DNA from: Haemonchus contortus
Lineage: Eukaryota; Nematoda; Chromadorea; Rhabditida; Trichostrongylidae
Length of the DNA: 64,000 nt
Direction: 5' to 3'
Assembly (NCBI GenBank): GCA_000469685.2
Contig: LS997562.1
Coordinates: 42,484,345-42,548,344, forward strand
Below are positions 20,616 to 32,882 of this stretch, piece by piece. Under the pieces are notes generated by a model. The model did no database searches, was not told where the DNA came from, and saw only the letters and a program-made list of their open reading frames with translations. Position 1 is the stretch's first letter. Each line of letters opens with the position of its first letter. The translations under genes were made by a program, and so were the position numbers.

Positions 20616-22455
20616 ACCTGTATCACCTGTAGTCCCGTTGATTATCGAAGTTCTCCAACAGGCGCGAGTAACGTCTCCATTCGTCCCTGTCACGAGCTAG
20701 AGTAGTCCAGTGAAACGTCCTCGCTCCAGGGACACGAGGTCCAGCATTTCTTCCATTCAGAGCCTCAAAGAAGCATCCTTGCATATTGAGTAGGAACACC
20801 CTAGTTGCCCCGAGCTTCATTCACCGCTTCTGCTTCAACGGTATCAAAGGCCTCCTCCAAATCGATGAGCGTAAGACATAACGGCATTTTCTACTCTCGC
20901 GATACTTCGATGAGTCGTGCATGATGTATGAAGTGGACATGATCGATTATGCTGAACCCTCTCCGAAACCCTGCTTGCTCGCATGGCTGTCCTTCATCTA
21001 ATATTCTGTCAATCCTCCTTCGGACGACGCGTGTGAAAGCTTGTAGGTTATAGACAGCAAATGGACGATAATTGCCAATATCGTCGAGATTTCCCTTTTT
21101 ATACAGCAACACGGTTTTGCTAGTTTTCCACGAAGTGAGAACCTTGCTTTCCGATAGGTTCCGCGTAAAGAGCCCAGCCAGAGTCCCAACGATAAGGGGT
21201 GGGAGATTCTTCAGATGTTCTGGTCTGATCCTATCGGGATCGGGCGACGTACAATTCTTCATCAACGTGATGGAATGTCGAATTTCGGAAGGGAGAACCG
21301 ATAGAGCGATATATTCGTCTTGTCTAAGATGGTAAATAGGCAGGCAGAGGCAAATAGGCAGGGAGACGTGGCTGTCGAAGAGACCGAATAGAAGTGTAGG
21401 TTACCTTCTCCATTGACCTTCGAGATGCAGGGACCGCTCCGTCGAACGACGAAGGGAGGCCATCTTGGTCTTGTAATTGGCGAAACTCTGTCGGGCATTG
21501 CGAATGCTCTTTCCAGCCCCGACGTCTTCGTCCATCACTGCTGCTCTCTCTTTGAGATCTTCCCTCATCGCTTCTGTGCACAGCTTAGCAAGTTCGGACG
21601 TTTGTCAATGATTGCCTGAGCTCGCGCGATTCCACGCCGGCGTATCAGCTAGGGAGTCTTTGAAGAGAGTCATCTTTTGACTACTTGTAGACTCTGCTTT
21701 CCTAGCACTACGTGAAGATTATCGACGAAACGGATGTATGTCATCGATGTTGCCGGTAACGGAATCTCCCCATTCACCGGCAAGGGAAGCGAAGTGGTCC
21801 TAATTGATGGAGGTCTTCGGGCTTCATTTCCTGAACTTCATGAAATCACCGATGATGATTTTGAGAAAGTATGGCCTTCTCTGTAGAGCCTCTCCAGGTC
21901 CATATAGAACATATACAACGCTTCCAATTCCTCTTCTTCGTAGCTTGATATTGGTGCGTAGGCAACGAGGATAGTTGGAGATGGGGTTGAGCCACATCTT
22001 CTTCGCAAACGTCTGATTCGGGTTGTTAAGCTTTCGTACGAATCAATGTTCATGGCCATGTGCGCGTTGACGGGAACACCTTCTCCACCAACGAATCTAC
22101 TGTCGCATGTTCCAGGAAACAATTCATCTCCAGTCTCAGATACAACGTGTAGCGGGCGATGCCTTCTCGTCTCGGTCAGTTCGATGACGTCGTAACTGAC
22201 TTCCTAGCGTGCGCCATCAAATCTTCTATACGCGCTTCCGATTCAAGCGTCCGTGCGTTGAAAGTACAGATCACAAACTTAGTCCTTCTTTTTTTGGGCA
22301 TCCTGGTTTGGCCCTTCAGCAGTATCTCTCGAGCGGTGCTACCCAACGCTGCCGTATTGGGGGCTCCTTCAGATTCAAGGGAATGAGGCTCATTTGTGTT
22401 ACTGTTTTTGGCAAATGGATACCCAACGTGTAGTTTGCCAGGCTTTGACGTGGGT
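20616..22455 (-). mobile_element. RTE-clade retrotransposon, copy 2, internally deleted
   Basis: This is the same family and strand as the element at 2.4-5.4 kb, with the same 3' tail (GTATCACCTGTA at about 20620) and the same 5' coding landmarks (CAACGCTGCCGTATTGGGGG at about 22345). Two deletions are visible by alignment to copy 1. About 860 bp is missing at 20772 (copy-1 positions about 2545-3405), removing the FADD catalytic block. About 330 bp is missing at 21838 (copy-1 about 4455-4790), removing the central endonuclease. Remaining fragments read CGSTPSPTILVAYAPISSYE and EQAGFRRGFSIIDHVHF across several frames. It is dead, and it helps define the family's consensus ends. Confidence 0.9.
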
Positions 22456-22868
22456 GCTGCGTTGACTCCGGAGGCTGGCCAGGCTATCCCGATGTGGGCT
22501 GGGGCTTTGTTTTTGGAGGCGGCCCCAAATCACCTGCCAGATACTTCCCAGTCACTCGAATGCAAGCTTTTGGCTTAGTCGATGGGCAGGATACCAAATG
22601 CACCCACAGACTCTCCAAAAACGTAGCGTGGATAGCCTGCGAGAAACAGAAGGTATATCGACCAGCACAGCCGAATCAGGAAGTCTACCCCTGAACCACC
22701 GGCGTCCCTGGGCAAGTACTGGTGACTTTTGGTCGGCGATTTACTCCCCTATCCATCACCTGGAGACGCCCTACGTAGCCTCGTCGCTAACCGACTGGGA
22801 TCCTTAAATGAAATAGAACCCAGATAGTTTCCAGTGCGCTCATCAAACCCTCTGTCTTCCCGTAATAG
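22456..22868. other. possible extra 5' sequence of RTE copy 2
   Basis: GC-richer sequence continues from the RTE 5' end up to the mariner insertion with no counterpart upstream of copy 1. Either copy 1 is 5'-truncated and this is the longer leader, or this is unrelated flank. Confidence 0.35.
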
Positions 22869-22870
22869 TA

Positions 22871-24016
22871 GGGTGTCTCAAAAGTTTTGAGAAAATTTAT
22901 TTGGTTTATTTAACACAAAAATACTTCAACAAAAAGGTGAGATCGGTAATCGAGATAGTGACCCTCTTTCGGCACGACTTCCTCCATCGACTGGGAAGAG
23001 GACTGATGCCATTGATCCACAAAGAAGAGGGGCGCGGCGCGATCCATTCATCTACTGCACCTTTCACCTCCTGAAGGTTATGAAATTTTTTCCCTTTGAG
23101 GTAAGCTTGAAGACTCCTGGAGGCGTGGTAGTCGCAAGGGCTAAGGTCAGGTGAATACGGAGAATGGGGCAGCCAGGTAATCCCAAGCCTTTCCAGCTCC
23201 TCAGCCGTCGCCCTAGCATGATGTGGTCGAGCGTGACCCATCAAAATCAGAAACTTTCCCTGCATTCGGTGTGAAGAAGAAGAACGATATCATCTCCTTT
23301 TTGACGTGTGCCCCACTCTTTGCAACGGTTTCTGGCCTTATGTCGATTGTAGCCACTGCAACTTCATGTGTGGATTATCATAAGGAATCCACTTCTCATC
23401 CTGAGCGATGATGAAGCTCGTCCTATCCACCGTTCGCTTGCGGTCGAGTAGTAGTAGTACACATCGACCCGCACCTGACGCTCGCTCTCAGTCAAGGTGT
23501 GGGGAATAATTGCAAGAATTGCTGCGCGAAAGCGACGTCGTAGGACGTCGTGGGGAGCAGAAGTCGTCTTCTCCGTTTCTCTCAAGTCTTGAGAAGGATT
23601 GCTTCGGACGGAGGCTAAGACAATTTCGGTCTTGGTGGAACGTGGACGTCCACTCCGTGGCACTTCGTCGAAGTGAAACTCTCTTCTAGAGAAGCGGCCG
23701 TACCACCTATAGCAGGTGACGAGGGAAGGTGCAGTACTGCCCATCGATGACTGCAATTCATTCCGCTCCTGAGTGGCGGAGTGACCAGATCGGTAGTAAT
23801 GAAGCAGAAGGCGCCTGTAGTCGTGTCAGTCGAAAATAATTCAAATGTTGATAACTCATTTCCAAAGATAAAGTGCATTACGATTCTATTGTTTTGACGA
23901 TCTACCAAGAGTGCCCTTCTCCTGCCCTTTTTTCCGTGGATCTGCTTCATCTCTTTCTTGCGCAACATGGTTGCGAAACTCATGACCGAAATTTTCTCAA
24001 AACTTTTGGGACACCC
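22871..24016 (-). mobile_element. mariner transposon, intact ends, dead transposase
   Basis: The ends are GGGTGTCTCAAAAGTTTTGA (22871 on) and the complement GGGTGTCCCAAAAGTTTTGA (ending 24016). They continue GAAAATTT, one mismatch in 28, and TA flanks both (22869-22870 and 24017-24018). The 1146-bp length is slightly short of a full mariner. On the minus strand the transposase survives in pieces across frames. A helix-turn-helix region reads SLVTCYRWYGRFSRREFHFD and DEVPRSGRPRSTKTE. The first catalytic block is IIAQDEKWIPYDN. The second reads LILMGHARPHHAR, where the family has an Asp in DNARPH. The third is YSPDLSPCDYH with its Asp kept, the D34D arrangement of true mariners. Frameshifts near 23360-23760 and the lost second Asp make it inactive. 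Confidence 0.9.
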
Positions 24017-24018
24017 TA

Positions 24019-27000
24019 ATACAAATCGCTCCAGAAAACAAAGACTGCTCTCGCTTTGCTCCCCACACAGGCCATCAATGAACTAAACATCGCCCCCATG
24101 TCCTTGGACAGCTAAAAATCAAAAACCAGTTGGGACAACTACGAGAGCAGCCGAAAAAAATCTGAAAATTCGGGCTCAGTTTGAAGTTTCGGTCTCTTCT
24201 CAGATTCGGTGTCCCATGTGCAGCGGCTATCAAAAACGGTTCTCGTCTAACATGCCGCTCGTATCAACGTAGGGCCACCTAATCGGCCGACGACGCACGT
24301 ACACCAACTGAACCTAGAAAGCCAAGTAACAGACATTTCGAAAACAACTAGGAGCTCTCCAACGGAATACAGTATCCCACGAAATGCATACCGCAGAAAG
24401 CGTATACTCCACGTTTGGCTGCTGGCGTCGTTGTGGAAGGGGTCGAGCTGCACAACATTCCGCTTACAATGATTACTACCGAGTTCCCGGAGTAGCTACA
24501 ATAGACAAACAGAATAAAATAGAAGTTACTCAGACAGCTTCTACAACGATTACACATTACTCGAATAAGGAGAAAAGAATGCTCTAAAACGAAGGAGTAT
24601 GACGTCTGCTGAACGAAAATCTATGCAAAGCAATGAAATACGTTCTTTCCAGGAACCTACGGGTCTCGGATAGATAGTGAATCTTCTATCAATCAAAAAT
24701 AAGTATGAGTAATGCAAGAAATGGAATGAAGGACGAAGGAGGGCAAGAGAGGATAGCCAGCAAAAAATCAATGTGGTAATCGAGTTGGAGCAAAGTTTAC
24801 GGTTACGATCGATAGCGATCCCCAAAATCCGATTGGTAGAATCAAACTTTTGCGAGAAGCATGCAAGGACCCATTAGTTGTGTTGAAGTTTGTTCCAATA
24901 ACAGTATTGATAATAAATAGAGAAAGAGGCAACGTCTAAAGCTAAATCGTACCCAACTTTACCCACCTGCGCAACTCTACGGTTTTGTTCAAGAAGATGG
25001 GCTGCGAGATCTAAGAGTTATCTCAGCTTTTGCAGAGTAGTTCGTCAGAGGAGGAAGAGGAAGACAACTCATCAATCTCTTCACCAGCAACAGCAAAAAG
25101 CAATAATTAAGAAAGAACAATTGCACGGAAAACGATTTACTAATGCCACAGTCAACTACCGAGTCGAAGGATGAAAAATAAGGAAGAATACAATTTTTTA
25201 TCTTGGAATGCAACACGCATATCTGTAGTCAGCTAGGTAAGGAGGTCATGTGCATCTCTCTTAAGAGGTTGTGGTACCATAAGAAAAAAGGCACTCTAGG
25301 CTTTCAAGACGCGTGTATGATGCAAATGAAGCATAAACAGTGATACGTGGATACCAGCTGGATCTCATGTCAGGGCTGTGAAGTAGAGAGATAGATGGGA
25401 AGCCAGAGTACTAGATTATTTCTCTGACGACTAAATATGAAGCTTTCATTATGTCGCGACCACTTTATCATCGGCCAAATTACAAGTAACCATGGAACTT
25501 CTTCTAATCGGAATTTAAAAATGATATGGATTCTGGATATAAAAACGCATGTGAAAATAACACAAAGTGAAGAAGAAAGCTGGAAAAAGTGCTGTAAATA
25601 GCATCCAGTGGAACTCAAGTGTTTACACATCTTGAATAGAAATTAATTTTTTCGAAGAGCATTGCATCTGAAAAAAATGCAACAAAATGGAAGAGCGAAG
25701 AGAAGGCGGTTGCTATAACCGCCCCGGGGAAAAGTTAGAAATTTGACTTCCAAAAAACAGAGCTAGTGCCTTACAAAACCTGGTGAGAGTATGAAACAAT
25801 ACTCAAGACTCTCAAATAGTATGACGAGGTGTTTGGTGAACAGATAAATCTTAGAATTCTAACGAAAATGCTAGGAACAGTCCAGCATTAAGACCTAGGA
25901 TAAACGTTTAAAGTCCTAATGTTCCGGCAAAAATAACTCCCAATCACACCAAATGAGCCCCGAGCTTATGAGAAATTTCTCAGATGGTCTAGTGATGAAA
26001 GTCGCACAGAGGAGTGGAAAGCCTCCACCCAGGATTTTTATAATACGATAGCACAATTTTTCCAGAATGGGGAAAACGGAACTCGGGAATGGAATTCAGA
26101 TTGTAAAAAACGTCCTCTTCAGAGGAGCATCTTTCTTGTGAAGCCTTTTAATAGTGAACCCAACTGGAACTGAAATTAGAAGTAGGTAGAAGTAGAAGAT
26201 TCAGATAAAGCAGTGAAGATCGATCGATGGTTGGACCAAAACCTACGAACTGCTGGGGATCGATCCGCCTGCACTTTGAACTTTGAACTGCTCAGTGCCG
26301 AACGAACGTGTGCGATGGACGATCGAACGTACTCGATCCAGAAGGTTGTGGCTGTGCAGGATCGGCCATACGTTTTTTTCTTTACTTTACTTCAGGAAAA
26401 AGTAAAAGTTAGAGCTACCAATGAAAATTGCGCCGTTGTCCTCCCAGGCCTATACACTCCTGCATCGAATGTCAACGTACTGAGAGAGGGGCCAGTTGCC
26501 AGGAAAAAGCAAGAACGATACACAACGTTTCCATCTACTTAGTGGATTTTTGAATTTTGCGGACGCAGTATTTATAAAACTGGAGTTTTTAATGAGTATG
26601 GAGGTAATGGTTTTTGTAGAAACTCCGACGGTGACGCTATTACCGTATGATACCATCTATAGAGACAAAGTTGTTCATCTTCACGCATAGGTGTGAGGGA
26701 AGACGCGTTTCCGCAAGTCGAATAGAAGTGGCGAAAGTTTCCGTAATGAACTTCCCTTAGCTCTTCTCCAAATTTTGATTCCAGTAATTAGGAAACCTGA
26801 TTTTACTGATGCTGAAACTCTTGGTAAAGCTCTCTGTAGTTGTTGAAATGCCAGTGGTATCTGAGCTTCTGAGTCTGGTAACGAAAGATGTTGCTGTAGC
26901 GATAATCTCTAGAAGAATGCAGGATGAGTATATTACTTGAGCATGTGTGAGAAAGGAAGCTGGGATGGAAACTATTGAAATGAACCAGACCGGCGGCAAC

Positions 27001-30000
27001 TCGGATATGCAAACAGGACAATTATTTCTTTTGAGTAGGACAACACCGGCAGCACTACCGTGACTATCATAGTGAATGCCCCTCACACCACCTGTTAGCG
27101 AATCAAAAAAAATTTTGCGGTGCACCATGTACAAATACCACTTCCACTTCATTTCCCAAATGATTACCGGTGAAAATATCACCGTCCACCTACCACGGCA
27201 GCAAAAATCCGAAGTGGCAGGACAAGTTAGAGGGACGTCACCAACAAAAAACAGTAACTTATTCACTCACTCTGTGGAAGAAACACCGAATATCGCATAG
27301 CGTCCTCTGATTGCGTTCAGTCATATTCATTCTCCGAAGCCATGGGCAGATAGGCCTATTATCTTGGTAACCTTGGAACCCGTTCACACACCTGATGCAA
27401 AAAAAAAGAAATCGTGAACTCCAGCCTCTCCTCACATCACAGAAGTAAGGAGTACGAAGAGCTTTTAGACATCCAAACATTTTCGTTAGGTTGATCTCGG
27501 TAAAAGCTTGATGAAGGGATCCCCTTCAATCCACGACGAGTTTTTTTTCAGATTAACCTAACCGCTATGTCGATGAAAGTGAAGAGCCTTCTTCTCTCCC
27601 TAACATTGGGTGCTTCAGAGTAGAGGAGGATGGACGGAATTGCAAGACTGTAATGATGTTTAGAAACGTTTTTTAGCCAGAGGAACATAGATTTTACCTT
27701 AGCCCAAGCACCGCAGCACAAAGAGTAGGAGCACCGGATTCGCTGAAATGGTTACCTTGGGTCGGGAATTGGACTGGTAGAGGAATTAAGCACTCAGCAG
27801 CTCACCGATTCATTTCGTTTCAAAAGTGGAAGCAGTAGCGTGCTGAGATGCCAATCTATCAGAAAGCACCAGTAGGTTCTCAGAACTGGCTACGCCTTCT
27901 GCTAAGCTCTCTACCGCCTAGTGTTCAAGAATAGCAATGCCTTCCTTCAACCGGTCAATGGAGGCAGCCCATTGACGGGAACAACCGACCCCTCCACACT
28001 TTGAACTTTGAACATTAAAATCGATCATTAGCAGTGGGAGCACCCCACTTTAAGAGACTACTGCAGTGAAGAAACTGATTTTTTGCAGAACAGCGGTAGG
28101 GTCGTGTCATACTCCCGGACAGAAGCAGCGCCTGGTAGGTCGGCCTCACCCGTACTGAACAAAAGACGGCCGAAGGACGAAAGAAGATCGAAGCAGCGCT
28201 CCCTTGATACTTTGCATGAATGCTTGATATTTGGGCTTTTCTCTTGTACAAGCATTCAATGGGGAAAGGGGCGCGACAGGAGTAGCGGACTCGTTTCAGA
28301 GTTGGACAAACGAACTCCTCTCAGAGCTGAAAGCTATACTGAGAGAAGGTCGAAGAGCTGTGATCTTTATGGAGATTCTTTCGAGCATCTGACTAAGCAT
28401 TTCTAGATAGTTCTCGTTCACATCTCTAATGTGGAGATGACATTCGTTGGAGACGTTTCTGACATGAAGCCATACTACTCCTGTGGAATCGGGACAGTCC
28501 AGTCCTTCACGCATATCCGATCGTTCCTTCTGTGGTCACCATGTCAAGAATCGATGGAGCAATCCAATCTGATCCTCCAGTCTGCCTGATCTGATTGTGA
28601 GAGCTGTTTTAGCAGTAGAATTCACTTAATCTCAACGAAGTTTTCATTTTTCTCAACCCCTTCTCCGCTTTACCTCATAAGAATAGAACACCTCAGTAGA
28701 TTAACATTTCACGTAACACCTAACCGCATATATATGTACAGTATCAAAAAATTGGAACAAATAAGAAAAGGTAATCGGAACGCGCAAGCAAACATTCAAG
28801 GACTCCGATCATGATAGTTATGAGAAGTTCGAGAAGAAATGAGTGGTGATAAGCAAGATTGTGTTGAACCGAAGTTTAGATCGAGCACAACGGTCTCAGA
28901 GCTTATTGAGAGGGCTGCGTTCGAGAGAAGTAATAGTGACAGACGAACTAGATCAAGGGGAGAAGACTTCAGATGGCGAGCATTGGTGCTCACAGAATTG
29001 AAACTGTTCTACAGAATCTTAGCTAGTCACTAAACTTTGAGAAAATTTATGCTTCAGCTTACTTCTAATCCAGCCAAATACTATGGAAAAAAGGAAAGAA
29101 AGGAGGGAAAGTAAGGGAAAACGAAGAAATGCTGAAGTTTAGTAACAGTATCTTCAAAAAAAAAAAGATTGAAATGTACTACGCGAGCACTCACAACGAT
29201 GGGATGCCTTTCAACCATTTGAAAAAAGTTCAAATGAGTATGGAAAGTATAACAAAAAGGATGAAGAAGGGCAGGACAAAATAAAGAAATGATAAGTAGT
29301 AAAAAAAAGAATGAAGGTGGTCACCACCGGATGGGAGCAAAATTCGATGTTTCAGTTCGCGGTGGCAAAACCACCTAGTGGATTGAATCACAGTTACGAC
29401 AGGAATCAAAAGTCCCATTTCAGTTACCATGAAGGCATTTTATTGAAAATGGAGCTGATTTCAAGTATATCATTTGATCGGATTGCGGATAGATGGATGA
29501 GATGTGGGAACAAGAAGAAAGTTCAGATGAAGAGGAAAGTTAACCCGATTTCATTCAGAATGAGCGATCCCAAAATTGTAGCGCAGGCATAATTTGCAAA
29601 TTTTCTTTAGAATTAATTTACTGTTTTCAGTGTTCAAGAGTGAGTGTACGTATTATAGTAAAAGTAACACTAGCAAATAAACTCTTGTCAGTCGTCTTGT
29701 ACTGCCTTATAAAGGCGTGAAAAAAATATTCAACCGTTCATGAAAAGGATGAAATAGTATTGTTATCCAAGAAAAGGTTGAAGGTATGAAAACTACCAAA
29801 AAAATAAAAAAAAACGTTGAGACGCAGAAACCCTCCTGGGTGGGCAGCATCGATTCAAACGACGGGCGGCCCAATATATGATTTGACTGAGTGACCCATG
29901 GTCAACAACGTGCTTCAAAGTTATTATCCTTATTACTTATCAATGAACGCAGAATTACTTTGGTAGGCCATCGAAGGTCCGTCTTGAAGCTGTTCCATTC

Positions 30001-31621
30001 AATATCGAAAGATCTGAAGGCCCAAGAAGCTTTCTATGGATTAATCTCTTGAAAAATCTTGTGATATTGTTCATTTCGAGCTGATGGTGCCGAACAGTAC
30101 GGCCAGATCGTCTACATTCAAGAAGACAGGACCAACGAAGGAGTACGCTGTCACCAGCTTCTCTGGGGGCCAATCTCTTGATACACTACATCCCTTCATC
30201 GCCATGGAATAAATAATAGTAAGATAATCGGCAACCGCAGGCCTGCCTCTCCGATATCCTCGAAGTGAGAGCTGATGGGGGAGCGCAGTTCTGGTAAAAG
30301 AGATTTTATTGTGAAGGTACACATTTATCCACCAGGTCGAACACAAATATCAACAATCTTAACCCTCAAGCACTTAGAAAGCTCAAGGGACAATTAAAAC
30401 CCTACCTGAGGTCGATCTTTTTGAGCCCAGCTTCCTTGCAACTACCTTACAATTGGACCCTTTTTTCCAAATTGAACTTTGATTCCGAACCATATTTCAA
30501 TAGAGGCTTCATAATACTCATTACCCGTCTTTTTCAGTCTCAGGTGGACAATCCTACCGACTAGAACTAAGGGATTCAGATAGCAAATCAAACTGGAATC
30601 GAACCGTAACTAAGTAACTAGAACTACTTTTCTCCTCATGTTTTACTCGGATATTCCACCAAAAAGAAAAACACTACGATAACAAAGGCCTGTACAAAAT
30701 CCTGATTTCAGATTCAAACAAACATACAATGAAGAAAAAAACGGAAAACGAACAACACTTGATGAATGACATTACGTTTAGAGTTGGTGATTCAAGTAGC
30801 GATTAAATCGATATGCATTAAAACTATGTAAATCAGTGCCGTACATTCATGATAACTACTAAATCACTTGCTTAAGGCATCATATTAGCAATGGCGAATA
30901 TTAGGCATCAAATATACTTTGTACTACCTTTATCAAAAATGCAGTACAGGATAAAGTCAACGAAAAAAAAAGAGAATCGTGATGGACACCTATTTCGACA
31001 TTGCGCGTACTTCACACAAAAATCGATATCACATTCAAACACGTAGATGTCCCACGATTTCATGAAATAACCAAATAACTGGAACACATTGCCTTGCATT
31101 GCATAAAGGCACTTTTTGCGCTGGCAGGATGCGGCTAACAGGGTTTGAAAATGAGGCTCCACAAAAGAACGTGAACAGCCGTAAGTCCCAACAAATTATT
31201 ACCCCCACAAAATATCGCTTCCGGCTTCTATTAAGTCAATCATAAAATGTATAAACATAAGCTGAATTTGTAGGTCGAACATCAAGTTGGAGGCGGGGCT
31301 GTCCTAGGAGACGTTCCTGACTGACTTGGACCCTTTAACTGCGACATTTCCAAGTCGCTTCTAGTTGCGATTACTTTACGTAACTTTTCCTTTGACTTCT
31401 GATTACCTTCAGAAGTTTCTCTGAGGAAATCAACCGACACGCACTGTGTCTTAGGAATGAGAACTTTTTGAGTAAGTCAACTTAAAGCTGCATTAAATTT
31501 CCTGAAAAGAATGGTTCACGCAGTTGGACTCTAAACATCAAAATGCACGCTATCGGCTAAACCATGGGATCAACTAAGAAGGAATAATTTACATTGGTCT
31601 TTGAGAACATCGGCATTACAA
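24019..31621. other. 7.6 kb without a gene I can support
   Basis: No protein domain, RNA gene or clear terminal-repeat element stands out. The TTTGAACTTTGAAC motif occurs at about 26280 and 28000. Open frames of 60-170 residues exist on both strands (the longest is 26757-27266, minus), but they lack recognisable motifs and splice-supported continuity. Small exons of unknown genes could hide here. Confidence 0.35.
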
Positions 31622-31810
31622 TTAGATATTCTTCATTTCACCAAGTCTGGGCGGCTTCTTTCGAACCATTACCGGCTCTTCGTAGTCATTGTGGAATAAT
31701 TCGAAGGAATCACGTTGGATTCGATCAAGAATATTCCTTGTCTGTGGATCGGAGTAGATGTTTGATGCTTTACGATACTTTCCATCTTCCGTCGGCATCA
31801 ACAGGATCAC
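31622..31810 (-). CDS. membrane-protein gene, exon 4 and stop
   Basis: The acceptor lies at 31811-31813 (CAG). The exon encodes VILLMPTEDGKYRKASNIYS, then DPQTRNILDRIQRDSFELF, and ends PPRLGEMKNI followed by TAA at 31622-31624. It has good codon quality compared with surrounding random frames. Confidence 0.75.
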   Translation of the reverse strand: MILLMPTEDGKYRKASNIYSDPQTRNILDRIQRDSFELFHNDYEEPVMVRKKPPRLGEMKNI

Positions 31811-32882
31811 CTGAAACATTGGTTCAAATAGCCGTAAAAAGACCATATTTTATGTCACAAATTCCGCCCCCCACAACATGCTCCGCCCAGAAGTAGATTT
31901 TGTATGGTGACCTCATAGTATGTATTAAAATAATCAGACTAGTTAAAAACGTATCAACTGAATCGGGAATAATAAGGCAAGGAAGAAAAATGAAGGCGGC
32001 TGAAATCTGACGCAAAAAATGATATAATGACTTTGTCATACTCATGCGGAAAACATGGTTATAAGCATTTATAAAATAAAAATATACAAACAAAAGACAG
32101 AAATAAACATCCCTTGACGACAATTTAAACGTTACCTGTGGTGGAGGTTTATTTTCGTCAGCACGCAACCAACTTTTTGCTTTGAATGCAAGGCATCGCA
32201 ATCCGAAGGAGCTCAGTCGAATGATAGCAAGAATCTGGAATTTTTCACCGTTCAAATTGAATCGTATACCACTTTTATTTACTCTGTAAAAGGAATGTAG
32301 GCAGGGTCCATGAGACCATTGGGCAATGCTCACTACATAGTGCACTCCCGTTTATTCCAAGAACCCTACAATATGGAACACAGAGTGGTCTCATGGCCCC
32401 ACCCAGTGAACTGGCTTTTCTTTTCTAATCAGAAATCACCATACCAATAAAATGCATAGGATGACCAGTGCCACCTTGATATAACTAGAAAGGGAGATGG
32501 CTTCTGAGACGATTGCATCAACTTCAGCTGGAAAATGAGGAATTACTAAGAAAACAAAAAGGGTTGAGTCCAGGTTTTTTCAGGTTTTGAGAAACCTCAA
32601 AAGGTCTCGGTTAATGTACATGAGCCTTGGAAGCGGAAAATACTTGAATCGATATGCACAGTTAACATAGATCGTAAGAAGAGACAAGAGAAAGGACTCC
32701 TTGAAGGTCGCACGACTTATTGATGTTGTGCAGTGAACTGGTTTTGAGGCAATTCGAGAAAATACAAGCTCACCAGTTATATTTCCAGACAACCGTGCGA
32801 ATTCTTCCTCGAATTTTTCACCAAGGTCACCTGCTTTGTCTGAAACTGACTGGAACAGCCGAGTACCCAGATTACTTATCAT
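31622..32882 (-). CDS. unrecognised 159-residue single-pass membrane protein, four exons
   Basis: Four exons join in phase into one open frame of 480 bases including the stop: 32774-32882, 32445-32527, 32136-32234 and 31622-31810. All introns are GT-AG. The start Met lies three bases behind a TTTTAG acceptor, a typical spliced-leader arrangement in nematodes. Residues 1-36 (MISNLGTRLFQSVSDKAGDL...) form an amphipathic, acidic stretch. Residues about 50-70 (YIKVALVILCILLILAIIRL) are a hydrophobic segment long enough to cross a membrane. Basic residues follow (FKAKSWLR), which by the positive-inside rule would put the C-terminus in the cytosol. The tail is hydrophilic with PPPQ and VMVRKKPPRLGE. 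There is no signal peptide, so a type III or tail-in-cytosol topology is inferred. I recognise no family. Exon phases, splice sites and the stop make a real gene likely; the function is unknown. Confidence 0.75.
32136..32234 (-). CDS. membrane-protein gene, exon 3
   Basis: The acceptor is AATTCCAG. The exon encodes ILAIIRLSSFGLRCLAFKAK then SWLRADENKPPPQ. The donor is CAG|GTAACG. An alternative acceptor further upstream (TTTTACAG) would run into a stop at once, which favours this start. Confidence 0.7.
32445..32527 (-). CDS. membrane-protein gene, exon 2
   Basis: The acceptor is TTTTCCAG. The exon encodes EVDAIVSEAISLSSYIKVAL and VILCILL, the first part of the membrane segment. It ends at TTG|GTATGG in phase 0. 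Confidence 0.75.
32774..32882 (-). CDS. membrane-protein gene, exon 1
   Basis: Codes residues 1-36 plus one base (MISNLGTRLFQSVSDK... to LSGNIT). The donor is G|GTGAGC. The preceding TTTTAG then GTTATG is the presumed trans-splice acceptor. Confidence 0.75.

Noticed and set aside
26757..27266. 169-residue minus-strand open frame with hydrophobic stretches
   Set aside because: No family signature and no consistent splice partners. Frames of this length occur by chance in 64 kb.
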